Of a stretch of 64,000 nucleotides of DNA, positions 17,781 to 25,975 are shown piece by piece. Made by a program: the position numbers and the translations under genes. Each line of letters begins with the position of its first letter. Within the stretch, counting starts at the first letter, position 1. The DNA is from Paenibacillus gyeongsangnamensis. GTDB lineage: Bacteria; Bacillota; Bacilli; Paenibacillales; NBRC-103111. The notes under the pieces were generated by a model. It saw nothing but the letters and a program-made list of their open reading frames with translations. It was not told the DNA's origin and did no database searches. The stretch covers positions 124,001-188,000 of the forward strand of contig NZ_JAQAGZ010000018.1 in the NCBI RefSeq assembly GCF_027533625.1, in the 5' to 3' direction.

Positions 17781-17807
17781 AAAAAAGGCCTTCCGCAACG
17801 GAAGGCC
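17781..17807 (-). terminator. Terminator after the DedA/methyltransferase pair
   Basis: On the minus strand, GGCCTTCCG pairs with CGGAAGGCC across a short loop and is followed by TTTTTTC. It lies 42 bp after the DedA stop. Confidence 0.85.
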
Positions 17808-17848
17808 ACTGAAAAAACTCACGGGATCAATTCAATGCCGGCGTCGTT

Positions 17849-18481
17849 TTACCTTTGTCCGAACGGCGGCGTTCTCCAAGACGAAGCCCCTTTTTTCTTT
17901 TTCATCATATCCAGCACTTTGAATGCGGCAGCCCCCAACGCGATAATCCCAAGCGCATAGAAGCCGTAGCGGGTCACTACGGTATGGATGACATCCATAT
18001 GATCTCCAAAAAAATAGCCCGTCATGAAAAATACCGCCGTCCAAACGAGTCCCGTCGTGTAAGAATAAAAGGCGTACTTTCGAAACGGCATCCGGTTGAT
18101 GCCCATAAGGTAAGGAACGACGTGTCGGACCACGGGCAGAAAATAACTGATCACCAGGGTATAAGGACCGAAGCGTTCCAGCAGCTTCCGGGAGCGGTCG
18201 ATCGCGGCGGCAAGCTTGGGCTTCTTGGCCAGCTTGTTCAGCACCGGAGCGCCCATAAACCGCCCCAGCACATAACCGAGCGATAAGCCTGATACGACTC
18301 CCATATAAGTCAGAATAAAAGACGGCACTGCCTGCAGCCAGTGCAGCGAGACGACCATGCCGCCGGTCATTACGATGACCTCGTCAGGAATCGGCATGCC
18401 GACGATTCCCAGCCATAGAGCAAAGAACAGGGCGAAGTAGCCGAAATGCTGAATGGAGTGAAGCAGCACGTTGATGGTCAT
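17849..18481 (-). CDS. DedA-family membrane protein
   Basis: 210-residue polytopic protein of the DedA/SNARE-associated family. The signature GMPIPDEVIVMTGG lies near residues 28-41 and the reentrant/arginine region SYFLPVVRHVVPYLMGINRMPF near 112-133. These proteins act in the cytoplasmic membrane, and several are linked to recycling of undecaprenyl or phospholipid carriers and to proton-motive-force homeostasis. It lies 13 bp downstream of a SAM methyltransferase gene and is probably co-transcribed. A second DedA gene lies at 50158. Confidence 0.9.
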   Translation of the reverse strand: MTINVLLHSIQHFGYFALFFALWLGIVGMPIPDEVIVMTGGMVVSLHWLQAVPSFILTYMGVVSGLSLGYVLGRFMGAPVLNKLAKKPKLAAAIDRSRKLLERFGPYTLVISYFLPVVRHVVPYLMGINRMPFRKYAFYSYTTGLVWTAVFFMTGYFFGDHMDVIHTVVTRYGFYALGIIALGAAAFKVLDMMKKKKGASSWRTPPFGQR

Positions 18482-18494
18482 AGATAAACTCCTC

Positions 18495-19058
18495 TCAATT
18501 CGTGCATACGTAAACGAATGCCGGGGGAAAATTCCAAGGTACGAAGGAAATCCGGACCGAAGCGAAACGTTCCTGCAGCATGGATTTCATCTGCAGCGAA
18601 TATTGGAAGGTAATGAACGGCCCGCCGCCGCGCAGGGAAGCCTGGACCTCATCCATAATTTTCTCCCGCTGCTCAACCGGAAAATTGGCGAACGGCAGTC
18701 CCGAGACGATGCAGTCCACCCCGCTAAGGCCAAGGCTCCGGATGGCACCGCTCAGATCCTCCGCGTTCTCGAAGCAGCTGAACTCCTGGAACTGCAGCGT
18801 AAGCCGCCGTCTCATCACCTCCTCTTTCTCGAAGACGGCGACCTTCGTGCCCGGACGGACGGAAGCGCGGATCGCCTTCGTAAAGACGCCCGTTCCTGCG
18901 CCCAGCTCGGCAATGGACCGGATCTCGGTCCAATCGACCGGACGAAGCATCCGCCGGGTCAGCGCGGACGAGCTGGGAACGACGCTGCCGACCACCCGGG
19001 GAGATTGAAGGAATTTATAGAAGAAGGTCCATTTGTCGGACGAAGTGATCGCTGCCAT
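18495..19058 (-). CDS. SAM-dependent methyltransferase, phospholipid N-methyltransferase-like
   Basis: 187 residues from ATG at 19058. The SAM-binding motif I is ELGAGTGVFTKAI, with VAVFEKEE as motif II and DCIVSGLPFANFP as the post-motif region. That glycine loop followed by a GLPF motif resembles the rRNA-dimethylase-like/phospholipid methyltransferase group (PmtA-like). I prefer 19058 to the ATG at 19070 because AAAGGAT then sits at a workable distance. The pairing with a DedA protein suggests a membrane-lipid role, which is inference. Confidence 0.78.
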   Translation of the reverse strand: MAAITSSDKWTFFYKFLQSPRVVGSVVPSSSALTRRMLRPVDWTEIRSIAELGAGTGVFTKAIRASVRPGTKVAVFEKEEVMRRRLTLQFQEFSCFENAEDLSGAIRSLGLSGVDCIVSGLPFANFPVEQREKIMDEVQASLRGGGPFITFQYSLQMKSMLQERFASVRISFVPWNFPPAFVYVCTN

Positions 19059-19639
19059 AAGAGGCCACATCCTTTTCGCTTGATGAATATAGGATAACCA
19101 ACAATTCTAAGGAAACATGGGGGTAAATTCTGAAGAATTGTTTAAGAACGGCTAAGAATTTATTGTCTCCTATTTCATCAGACGCTATGCCTGCACGGTT
19201 CCCCTTCAGATCAAATTATATATTCCGATGAAGGGCTGACAGCTTAAGGACCAACTCTGATCCTATGGCCTCTATTATGAAGCATGTCCCTGCATCCGTT
19301 CAACTTTCCCGCCTCTTCGGCAAAATAAACAGGCAGACTAGCTCATCGGAGCCGTCTGCCGCAACATAAGCGATACGCTTAATTGAGAACATTGAAGCTT
19401 AAATAACAAAGACTTGTCAACGGGATCCATGCGACAAAGCCGCTGAGCATTGATCCCCGTCCTATCCTCCTCTGGGAGTGCCCCCCTCCCAACGCCGCTC
19501 CCAGCTGAAGCTTCTCCCGCTTCTTCTCCAGCTTGGGAATGTCATAGGTATGCAGCCCTTCCTCCTTCTGGGCGGAATTCCACAAGTCGTTCCACATCCC
19601 GAAATGAATACAGCCGGGTCCCTCCATCCGCCCTTTCCG
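19059..19639. other. Intergenic stretch with no gene I can defend
   Basis: Holds a possible minus-strand hairpin at about 19332-19358 (GGCAGAC / GTCTGCC, then TGTTTATTTT). Just before it lies an 82-codon minus ORF (19379-19627) with a charged stretch (IPKLEKKREKLQ) that I cannot assign. It may be a decayed gene with its terminator, since the ORF runs antisense to the start of the RidA remnant. Otherwise nothing is evident. Confidence 0.3.
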
Positions 19640-19888
19640 GAAAGCAGCTCAAGGAGAAGGGCCTCACGCTCACGGACGTCATTTACTTGCGCGTTTATAT
19701 CGCCCCGGACGCGGCGAAGGAGAACAAGTTCGATTTCAGCGGCTGGTTCGACGCTTATGCGCAGTTCTTTAATACCAAGAGCAACCCGGAGAAGCCGGCC
19801 CGCTCGACCATCGGCGTGCCTCAGCTGGCAAGCAGCGACTGGCATCGAGATCGAAGCGGTTGCCGTGTATCCGAAGAAAATTCATTAA
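19640..19888 (+). pseudogene. RidA/YjgF-family remnant, truncated and frameshifted
   Basis: One frame encodes KGLTLTDVIYLRVYIAP, a linker, then FSGWFDAYAQFFN, PARSTIGVPQLASSDW. A second frame continues with IEIEAVAVYPKKIH and a stop. Together these are the C-terminal two thirds of a RidA-like enamine/imine deaminase (the ARSTIGVPQL and IEIEAVA strands are typical). The N-terminal part is missing and the frame breaks near 19841. No promoter or ribosome site is visible. Confidence 0.7.
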
Positions 19889-20098
19889 ATAGTGCGGTGG
19901 AAGGAAGATCACGGCCAGGATATGAGGCGGCAGTCAGGGGGAACCGGCTCCCAGGTCTGCGGCTCTTTTTGTTGCCCACCCGCGTATGTTCGCCCAGGCC
20001 AATCGTTCACTCCTCGAGGATGAGGGTTCTTTTCCTTGGGAGAATTGCTATAATGAGAATGAAATTGTCATAGGGCATGCCAAGAAGGGAAGTTAACA

Positions 20099-20770
20099 AT
20101 GAAGAAAATCAACAAAGTCCGGATGCACGAAATGGTATCCGAGGAGCTCAAGGAATATATCCGGAGCAACGACTTGAAGCGCGGGGACAAGCTTCCTTCC
20201 GCCGAGACCATCATGAAGATTCTTGGCGTCGGACGGTCCTCCCTCCGCGAAGCGCTTCGTTACCTGGAGGCGACGGACATCGTCGAGGTCGTTAACGGCA
20301 AGGGGATTTATGTGAAGGAAACCGCCCAGTATCATATGTCCGCGAAGATCAACATCGAGGACGAGCGGTCGGCGCTGCTGCAGCTCATGGAGGTTCGCCG
20401 GGCGCTGGAGCTGCTTGCCGTGGAGCTTGCGGCACAGCGTTCCTCGGAGAAGCATCAGGAGGAAATGCGCCGCTATTTGCACGAGATCGAAACAACCCGC
20501 GGGCATGCCAGCTCGATTGCGGATATGAAATTTCACCAGGCCGTTTATAAGGCGTCCGGGAATCCGATCCTGCAAAGCATCGCGGAGTCGGTATGGGAGC
20601 TGTTCTCGGTGTTCTGGAATGCGCCGTTCGGACGGCAGGAAATTTTTCAGGACAGCTTTCCGTTCCACCAAACGTTGTTCCAGGCCATCGTCGAAAAAAA
20701 TCCGGCCAAGGCCCGCGAGGAGTTCAACAAAATGATGGACAGCATGGAACAATCGATCAAAAGCGTATAA
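20099..20770 (+). CDS. GntR/FadR-family regulator (FCD domain)
   Basis: 223 residues. The winged-helix domain covers about 8-75 (GDKLPSAETIMKILGVGRSSLREALRYLEA), followed by an all-helical FCD effector domain (about 90-215) with the metal/ligand histidines in MKFHQAVYKASGNP and FPFHQTLFQ. The GGGAAG site and ATG at 20099 fit. A TATAAT lies at about 20050. It is followed by an ABC importer operon whose promoter region has two matching palindromes, so it most likely controls that operon. The ligand is unknown. Confidence 0.9.
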   Translation: MKKINKVRMHEMVSEELKEYIRSNDLKRGDKLPSAETIMKILGVGRSSLREALRYLEATDIVEVVNGKGIYVKETAQYHMSAKINIEDERSALLQLMEVRRALELLAVELAAQRSSEKHQEEMRRYLHEIETTRGHASSIADMKFHQAVYKASGNPILQSIAESVWELFSVFWNAPFGRQEIFQDSFPFHQTLFQAIVEKNPAKAREEFNKMMDSMEQSIKSV

Positions 20771-20911
20771 ATTAATGTAAACATATATAACATCAATATC
20801 CAAATGTAATCCAGTACAGCGTTTTCATAAATGAAACCAGGTGATGAAATATAACAAAATGTATTGACTTCCTCAACCTTGCCATATTATCATTTGGGTA
20901 TAAAAAGTAGG

Positions 20912-20938
20912 CTATATACCTGTCATACAGGCATATAG
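20912..20938. promoter_or_regulatory. Operator 1 for the FadR-like regulator (predicted)
   Basis: A 27-bp near-perfect palindrome: CTATATACCTGT and its mirror ACAGGCATATAG around a CAT centre. It lies downstream of a possible TTGACT/TATTAT promoter (20864-20890, short 15-bp spacing). The core CCTRTCATACAGG recurs in operator 2. Confidence 0.7.
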
Positions 20939-21001
20939 CTTCCGATCCATTTACCTTTTGAACAGCTTCAATTTCCGTGCCTTGATTGCTCATCTTAACC
21001 T

Positions 21002-21026
21002 AACCTATCATACAGGTGTATAGGTT
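21002..21026. promoter_or_regulatory. Operator 2 for the FadR-like regulator (predicted)
   Basis: 25-bp palindrome AACCTAT...ATAGGTT containing CCTATCATACAGG, the same core as operator 1, 90 bp further on (about eight to nine helical turns). It lies about 95 bp before the solute-binding protein start. Confidence 0.7.
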
Positions 21027-21118
21027 GACCGGGTATTGATCGTACCACCTCGCTTTACGCTGGATAAGCTATATTGGACATTGGTCTTCTATAGAAAATA
21101 ATGATGGTGGAGGTATAC

Positions 21119-22438
21119 ATGATGAAGGGGACAAAACGATGGTTGGCGGTATCACTGGTTCCGGTTTTGGCCGCAGGCGCACTGGGCGGCTGCAGCAGCG
21201 GGCAGAGCGGAGCCGGGAGCGGGAGCGGTTCCAATACCGTAAACCTGAAGATGATCGAAAGCTTGACCAGCCCGGCAAGAACGGAAGTCATCAAGAAAAT
21301 GATCGCGAGCTTTGAGGCCGCGAACCCGAATATCAAGGTCGAGTTGATCTCTCCTCCTCTGGAAAGCGCCGACAACAAGATATCCACCCTGCTTTCCGTC
21401 AAGGATGAACTCGATGTGCTGGAGGTACGGGACGTTACCGTCAAGCAATTCGTGACCAACAAGTGGATCGCCGACCTAACCTCGTATACGTCCGCTTGGA
21501 GCGGCTACAAGAACTTGAACGCCAACTCCCTGGCCATGGCCAACTACATAGACAACAAACCCTACTACATCCCCTACGGCCTTTATCAGAAAATGCTGTT
21601 CTACCGCAAAGACTGGTTTGATCAAAAGGGCCTAACGCCCCCGAAAACATGGGACGACCTGGCCAAAGCGGCCAAGACCCTTACCGATTCCCCGAACAAT
21701 CGCTTTGGCTACTCCTTCCGCGGCGGATCGGGCGCCGACGGCTACATCGTCGACCTGCTCCGCGACTATAACGGCACGAATGTCAATTTGGACGACGCGA
21801 TGTTCCTGAAGAGCGGCGCGACCATCTTCAGCACGCCGGAGGCGAAGCAGGGCATGGCGCTTTATGTCAGCTTATATAAGGACGGCTCTCCGAAGGATTC
21901 CATCAACTGGGCCTTCGCCGAGCAGGTGCAGGGGTTCGTCTCGGGCGCGACGGGGATGCTCATTCAGGACCCGGATACGATCGATCCGGTGAAGCAGGGA
22001 CTGAAGGAAGGCACCTGGGCGACGGCGCCGATGCCGACGGGACCGAGCGGAGCCTCGCACTATAAAGTGGGCGCCGCGGGCTGGGGGATGACCTCCTACT
22101 CCAAGCATCCGAAGGAAGCGTGGAAGCTGATCGAATTCCTCTCCAGTCCGGAGCAAAATGCGGTGTTCACCAAGGTGGCAGGCGTCATTCCGATCCATAA
22201 TAGCGCATCGGTCGACAAGTACTTTAAGGAAGGCGCCTATAAGCCGTATATCGATATGGCTAACGATACCGCCCACTACTTCCCTTACAAGCCGGAGACG
22301 GACTACAAGGGCTTCGGCGAGTGGAGAAAAATCGTCCAGCAGGACGCGCAGGCAGTCCTCCTCGGGAAGATGACGATCGATGATGCGCTGAAGAAGTGGG
22401 ACGCTTACTGGGTGAACGAGAAGAAACAGGGCAAATAA
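21119..22438 (+). CDS. ABC importer solute-binding lipoprotein (CUT1 type)
   Basis: 439 residues from ATG at 21119, chosen because GGTGGAGG lies just upstream. The lipoprotein signal ends in ALGGC, giving acylated Cys25, and is followed by a Ser/Gly linker. The fold signature (SFEAANPNIKVELI, DELDVLEVRD, GKMTIDDALKKWDAYW near the C-terminus) is that of the family 1 extracellular binding proteins for sugars and oligosaccharides. It is first in an operon with two permeases. No ATPase gene is present; such importers usually borrow an MsmX-type ATPase encoded elsewhere. The substrate cannot be read from sequence. Confidence 0.93.
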   Translation: MMKGTKRWLAVSLVPVLAAGALGGCSSGQSGAGSGSGSNTVNLKMIESLTSPARTEVIKKMIASFEAANPNIKVELISPPLESADNKISTLLSVKDELDVLEVRDVTVKQFVTNKWIADLTSYTSAWSGYKNLNANSLAMANYIDNKPYYIPYGLYQKMLFYRKDWFDQKGLTPPKTWDDLAKAAKTLTDSPNNRFGYSFRGGSGADGYIVDLLRDYNGTNVNLDDAMFLKSGATIFSTPEAKQGMALYVSLYKDGSPKDSINWAFAEQVQGFVSGATGMLIQDPDTIDPVKQGLKEGTWATAPMPTGPSGASHYKVGAAGWGMTSYSKHPKEAWKLIEFLSSPEQNAVFTKVAGVIPIHNSASVDKYFKEGAYKPYIDMANDTAHYFPYKPETDYKGFGEWRKIVQQDAQAVLLGKMTIDDALKKWDAYWVNEKKQGK

Positions 22439-22501
22439 TCACAATCGGGCGACGGATAGGCCTCCCCCTAACCGCCGCCTCCATTCCTGGAGGGATCCTG
22501 C

Positions 22502-23434
22502 ATGAATAACCGGGAAGTACGGCCGTCACGGATGGCGGGCAGGTCGCTGCCGCTGAACCGAACGCAGACGTTTATCTTTTTAAGCTTGCTTCCGACACTG
22601 CTTCTTGTCTTCGGATTCACGTATTTTCCGATTCTCAAAGGGATCAGCGTAGCGTTCCAGAATTACTCGCTCTTCAATTTAACGGACGTCCGCTTTGTGG
22701 GCTTGAATAATTTCCGTACCGTGCTGGCGGCAGACCAATTCCATACCATCCTCGAAAATACGGCGCTCTGGGTCGTCGTCTCGCTCTTCTTTCAGTTCGT
22801 CATCGGCTTCATCCTGGCGCTGCTGATGCGCAAAAGCTTTCCCGGCCGCGGCGTTTACCAAGGGTTCGTATTCTATTCCTGGGCGCTATCCGGCTTCCTG
22901 ATCGGCATCATCTGGCGCTGGCTGTTCAACGGGCAGATCGGCGTCGTCAACGACCTGCTCCTGAAGCTCGGGCTCATCTCGGAGCGTATCGGCTTTCTGT
23001 CCGACCCGAAGTGGGCGATGTTCTCCGTCATCGTCGCCAACGTCTGGTACGGCGTCGCCTTCTTCGCGATCATGCTGCTGGCGGCTCTGCAATCGGTGCC
23101 TTCCGAGCTGTACGAAGCCGCGGAGATCGACGGGGCGGGCAGCTTCAAGCAGCTGGTTCATGTGACGATTCCCTACATCATGCCGACGATCATTTCCACC
23201 ACTGCGCTTCGGGTCATCTGGATATTCAATTTTCCCGACCTGATCTACGGAATGACGAACGGCGGTCCTGCCGGCTCGACGCATATTCTGACTACCTTCA
23301 TGCTGGACAAAATCGTCTTCTCCGGCGATTACGGGCAGGCCAGTGCGATCGGGATCCTGTGTATCGCCATCCTGGTGCTTTTCACCGCCTTTTATCTGTT
23401 TGCGACCAAAGCGGAAAAGGCGGGTGATTTCTGA
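22502..23434 (+). CDS. ABC importer permease, MalF/UgpA-like
   Basis: 310-residue inner-membrane permease with six membrane segments. The cytoplasmic EAA loop (YEAAEIDGAGSFKQLVHVTIPYI) that contacts the ATPase lies near residues 203-225. The N-terminal tail is basic. It follows the binding-protein gene after 63 bp and overlaps the next permease by 1 bp (TGATG), implying coupled translation and a heterodimeric pore. Confidence 0.94.
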   Translation: MNNREVRPSRMAGRSLPLNRTQTFIFLSLLPTLLLVFGFTYFPILKGISVAFQNYSLFNLTDVRFVGLNNFRTVLAADQFHTILENTALWVVVSLFFQFVIGFILALLMRKSFPGRGVYQGFVFYSWALSGFLIGIIWRWLFNGQIGVVNDLLLKLGLISERIGFLSDPKWAMFSVIVANVWYGVAFFAIMLLAALQSVPSELYEAAEIDGAGSFKQLVHVTIPYIMPTIISTTALRVIWIFNFPDLIYGMTNGGPAGSTHILTTFMLDKIVFSGDYGQASAIGILCIAILVLFTAFYLFATKAEKAGDF

Positions 23435-24270
23435 TGAAGAAGCCGCTCAAGCACGCCGGAACGGCAGGTAAAACGATCGCGCTCGCGTTATATTTGATCT
23501 TCATGGTGTTCCCGCTGTATTGGATGGTCATCACCTCGCTGAAGCCGCGCGGCGACATCTTCAAGCTGCCCTTGCAGTATTGGCCCGAACGGCTGTCCGT
23601 GGAAAATTACGTTTCGATCTTCAAGATCTCAAAGTTTCATATTTACATCGGCAACAGCCTCGCGATCTCGCTCACTTCCGCGGCGATCGTGCTGATCGTA
23701 ACCGTTCTAAGCGGCTACGTCCTCGCCCGCTTCACGTTCCGGGGCAGCCGCCAGCTGATGATGGCCTTTTTCGTGACGCAGATGATCCCCCTGTTCATCG
23801 GCTTCAGCACATTGTATCTGATGATGTCCAAGATGGGGCTGCTGAACAAACAAGGCTCCTTGATTCTCATGTATACGGTCGGCCTCGTACCGTTCTGCAC
23901 CATCATGCTGCGGGGCTTCTTCCAGAGAATTCCCGCGAGCCTCGAGGAAGCCGCCATGGTGGACGGCTGCTCCCGGATCAGCGCCTTGTTCCGGGTGATC
24001 GTACCGATCATGATGCCGGGCATTTCGGCAACGTTCATCTTCGCCTTCGTACAGAACTGGAATGAGTTGTTCATGGCGATCATGTTCATCGACAAGGAAA
24101 GCTCCAAGACGCTGCCCGTCGCCATGAACTCCTTCATCACCAAATTCGATATCGATTGGGGGTCCATGTCGGCCGCCACCGTGCTGTCCATTATTCCGAC
24201 CGTCATCCTTTTCGCCATCTGCCAGCGGTTCATCGTCGAGGGCTTGACGCAGGGCGCGGTAAAAGGATAA
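23434..24270 (+). CDS. ABC importer permease, MalG/UgpE-like
   Basis: 278-residue permease with six membrane segments. The EAA loop is LEEAAMVDGCSRISALFRVI near 168-187. The C-terminal QRFIVEGLTQGAVKG is the classic end of MalG-type subunits. It pairs with the upstream permease. The PLP-enzyme gene starts 16 bp later, so it probably belongs to the same transcript. Confidence 0.94.
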   Translation: MKKPLKHAGTAGKTIALALYLIFMVFPLYWMVITSLKPRGDIFKLPLQYWPERLSVENYVSIFKISKFHIYIGNSLAISLTSAAIVLIVTVLSGYVLARFTFRGSRQLMMAFFVTQMIPLFIGFSTLYLMMSKMGLLNKQGSLILMYTVGLVPFCTIMLRGFFQRIPASLEEAAMVDGCSRISALFRVIVPIMMPGISATFIFAFVQNWNELFMAIMFIDKESSKTLPVAMNSFITKFDIDWGSMSAATVLSIIPTVILFAICQRFIVEGLTQGAVKG

Positions 24271-24286
24271 GGCGGGCAATCCTAAC

Positions 24287-25501
24287 ATGAAAGGACCGAT
24301 TCCTGTGGACCAAACAAGAGACCGCGCCGGAGATATCCGGAGCTCCGAGCCTATGATCGACTCGAGCACGCGGGTTGCCCACGATCCTCATGACGACCGG
24401 CATCAAGGAGCTGTCGTGATGCCGATTTACCAGAACAGTCTGTTCACCTTCGCTACATATGAGGAGTTCGACCTCGCCTCCACGGGCACGGAGGATATCG
24501 CCGTCTACTCCCGGGGGCATAATCCTACGGTCCGGCAGCTGGAGCAGAGGCTGGCCCAACTCCAGGGCGGCGGGAAAGCGCGGTGCTTCGCATCGGGCAT
24601 GGCCGCCATCTCCACCGCCATCTTGTCCAATGTCCGTGCGGGGGACCATATTATCTGCATCGATCAGGTGTACGGGCCGACGCGGGAGCTGCTGACGCAT
24701 TTCCTTACGCGGTACGGCGTCGAAACGAGCTTCGTGGACGGCACCTCGCTCGAAGCCTTCCAGGCGGCGGTGCGTCCGAATACGAAGCTGGTGTATCTGG
24801 AAAGTCCGACGACGCTGACGTTCCGCCTTCAGGACCTGCGCGCCTGCGCGGACCTTGCGAGGAGCATCGGGGCCGTGACGATCATCGACAATACGTGGGC
24901 GACGCCGGTGTTCCAGAATCCGTTCCAATACGGCATCGATTTCGTCGTGCATTCCATTAGCAAATATATCGGGGGGCACAGCGATATCGTCGGCGGCGTG
25001 CTGATCGGCTCCGCGGAGCGGATCAGCCGGATCAACGCCGGCGAATACCTGCTGCTCGGCGGCATCATGACGCCGCAATCGGCTTCCCTGACGATGAGAG
25101 GACTGCGGACGCTCCCCTTGCGGCTCGAGAAGCTGGAGCAAAGCGGGCTGACCGTCGCCCGCTTCCTGGAGGGCCTTCCCTTCGTCAGGAAGGTGAATCA
25201 CCCCGGGCTCCCCTCCCATCCGCAGCATGAGCTGGCTAAGAAGCAGATGTCCGGTTCGAGCAGCCTGTTCTCGTTCGAAACCGACCTGCCGGCGGCAGAA
25301 ATGAAAGCGTGGGCCGACCGGCTGGGCTATTTCCGCATCGGCGTCAGCTGGGGCGGCCATGAGAGCTTGGTCACCGTCGGCCGGCTCGGACCCGGCTACG
25401 AATCCGTTACCGGCTCGCTCGTCCGCCTGTACGTCGGTCTGGAGAATCCTTCCGATTTGATCGAGGACATCATACAGGCAAGCGCCGGACTCCCGGTGTA
25501 G
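24287..25501 (+). CDS. PLP-dependent transsulfuration-family enzyme (cystathionine synthase/lyase type)
   Basis: 404 residues. Cys/Met-metabolism PLP fold: the YSRGHNPTVRQLEQRLAQLQ region, the cofactor-stacking loop ASGMAAIS, DNTWATPVFQNPF and the Schiff-base Lys226 in HSISKYIGGHSD. The C-terminal LYVGLENPSDLIEDI is typical. Family members act as cystathionine gamma-synthases, beta- or gamma-lyases or methionine gamma-lyases, and sequence alone does not separate them here. It is unusual as the last gene of a sugar-type ABC operon under a FadR-like regulator. It may process a sulfur-containing or beta-substituted amino-acid conjugate brought in by the importer. A strong terminator follows. Confidence 0.88.
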   Translation: MKGPIPVDQTRDRAGDIRSSEPMIDSSTRVAHDPHDDRHQGAVVMPIYQNSLFTFATYEEFDLASTGTEDIAVYSRGHNPTVRQLEQRLAQLQGGGKARCFASGMAAISTAILSNVRAGDHIICIDQVYGPTRELLTHFLTRYGVETSFVDGTSLEAFQAAVRPNTKLVYLESPTTLTFRLQDLRACADLARSIGAVTIIDNTWATPVFQNPFQYGIDFVVHSISKYIGGHSDIVGGVLIGSAERISRINAGEYLLLGGIMTPQSASLTMRGLRTLPLRLEKLEQSGLTVARFLEGLPFVRKVNHPGLPSHPQHELAKKQMSGSSSLFSFETDLPAAEMKAWADRLGYFRIGVSWGGHESLVTVGRLGPGYESVTGSLVRLYVGLENPSDLIEDIIQASAGLPV

Positions 25502-25509
25502 GGCAAATC

Positions 25510-25556
25510 AAAGGGCGTTCCCAAGGTCTTCTCCGACCGAAGGGAACGCCCTTTGT
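25510..25556. terminator. Terminator after the ABC/PLP operon
   Basis: Perfect 13-bp stem AAAGGGCGTTCCC / GGGAACGCCCTTT with a T-rich 3' side. It also lies just past the convergent membrane-protein remnant, so it may act in both directions. Confidence 0.88.
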
Positions 25557-25561
25557 TCATA

Positions 25562-25790
25562 TTATTTCAACCCTAGCTGCTCAAACCGTTTCTTGGCGCG
25601 CTTCCGGAAACTTACCGTGAACACGATCGCCGCCCCGATGAACCCGTACATGACGAAGTTCGATACCGCGAGAAATTCCGTGACCGTCAGCTCATAGACG
25701 AGAATCGTACGTACGACCGCTTCGCCGAGGAGAACCGCTCCCCAGACCACCGTCATCGTGCGAGCACGAAGCGGAAGTAAGGAATTCGCC
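25562..25790 (-). pseudogene. C-terminal remnant of a VC0807-like membrane protein
   Basis: The last ~75 residues (RARTMTVVWGAVLLGEAVVR, two membrane helices, a basic KRAKKRFEQLG tail) look like the end of a conserved multi-spanning membrane protein of the VC0807 type. The upstream part is missing: the frame continues only briefly (MGKQNCIQSAID) into the fsr terminator and element B fragment. The 5' end appears to have been lost in a rearrangement there. The family call is from memory of the motif and is tentative. Confidence 0.5.
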
Positions 25791-25839
25791 ATTTGCGGTC
25801 GGTTGTCAATGGCGCTTTGAATACAATTTTGTTTTCCCA

Positions 25840-25878
25840 AAAAACGAAAAAAGACCGAATCCTAAGAGAATTCGGTCT
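25840..25878 (-). terminator. Terminator of the fsr-like gene
   Basis: On the minus strand, AGACCGAATTCTC pairs with the ATTCGGTCT side and is followed by TTTTTTCGTTTTTT. A partial element B (25882-25973) lies between this hairpin and the gene stop, so the terminator has been pushed about 100 bp away from the gene. Confidence 0.8.
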
Positions 25879-25881
25879 GAT

Positions 25882-25973
25882 TGAGAGAAACCCGGATAAT
25901 GCAAAAGGTAGCAGGTGGGGTATCCACTTTAGGAGGGATAGCGCCCGCCCTTGTTTCGGAAAAGAAGGGAACG
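25882..25973. repeat. Element B, truncated copy in reverse orientation
   Basis: Matches the right half of the B palindrome in reverse complement: GAGAAACCCGG, ATGCAAAAGGTAG, GGTGGGGTATCC, then GCGCCCGCC and TTGTTTCGGAAAA. The left half is absent. As in the other copies, its outer end abuts a hairpin, here the fsr terminator. Confidence 0.65.
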
Positions 25974-25975
25974 GA

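Noticed and set aside
19379..19627. 82-codon minus ORF followed by a hairpin
   Set aside because: It overlaps the start of the RidA remnant antisense, and no family is recognised. Left as an unexplained stretch rather than called a gene.
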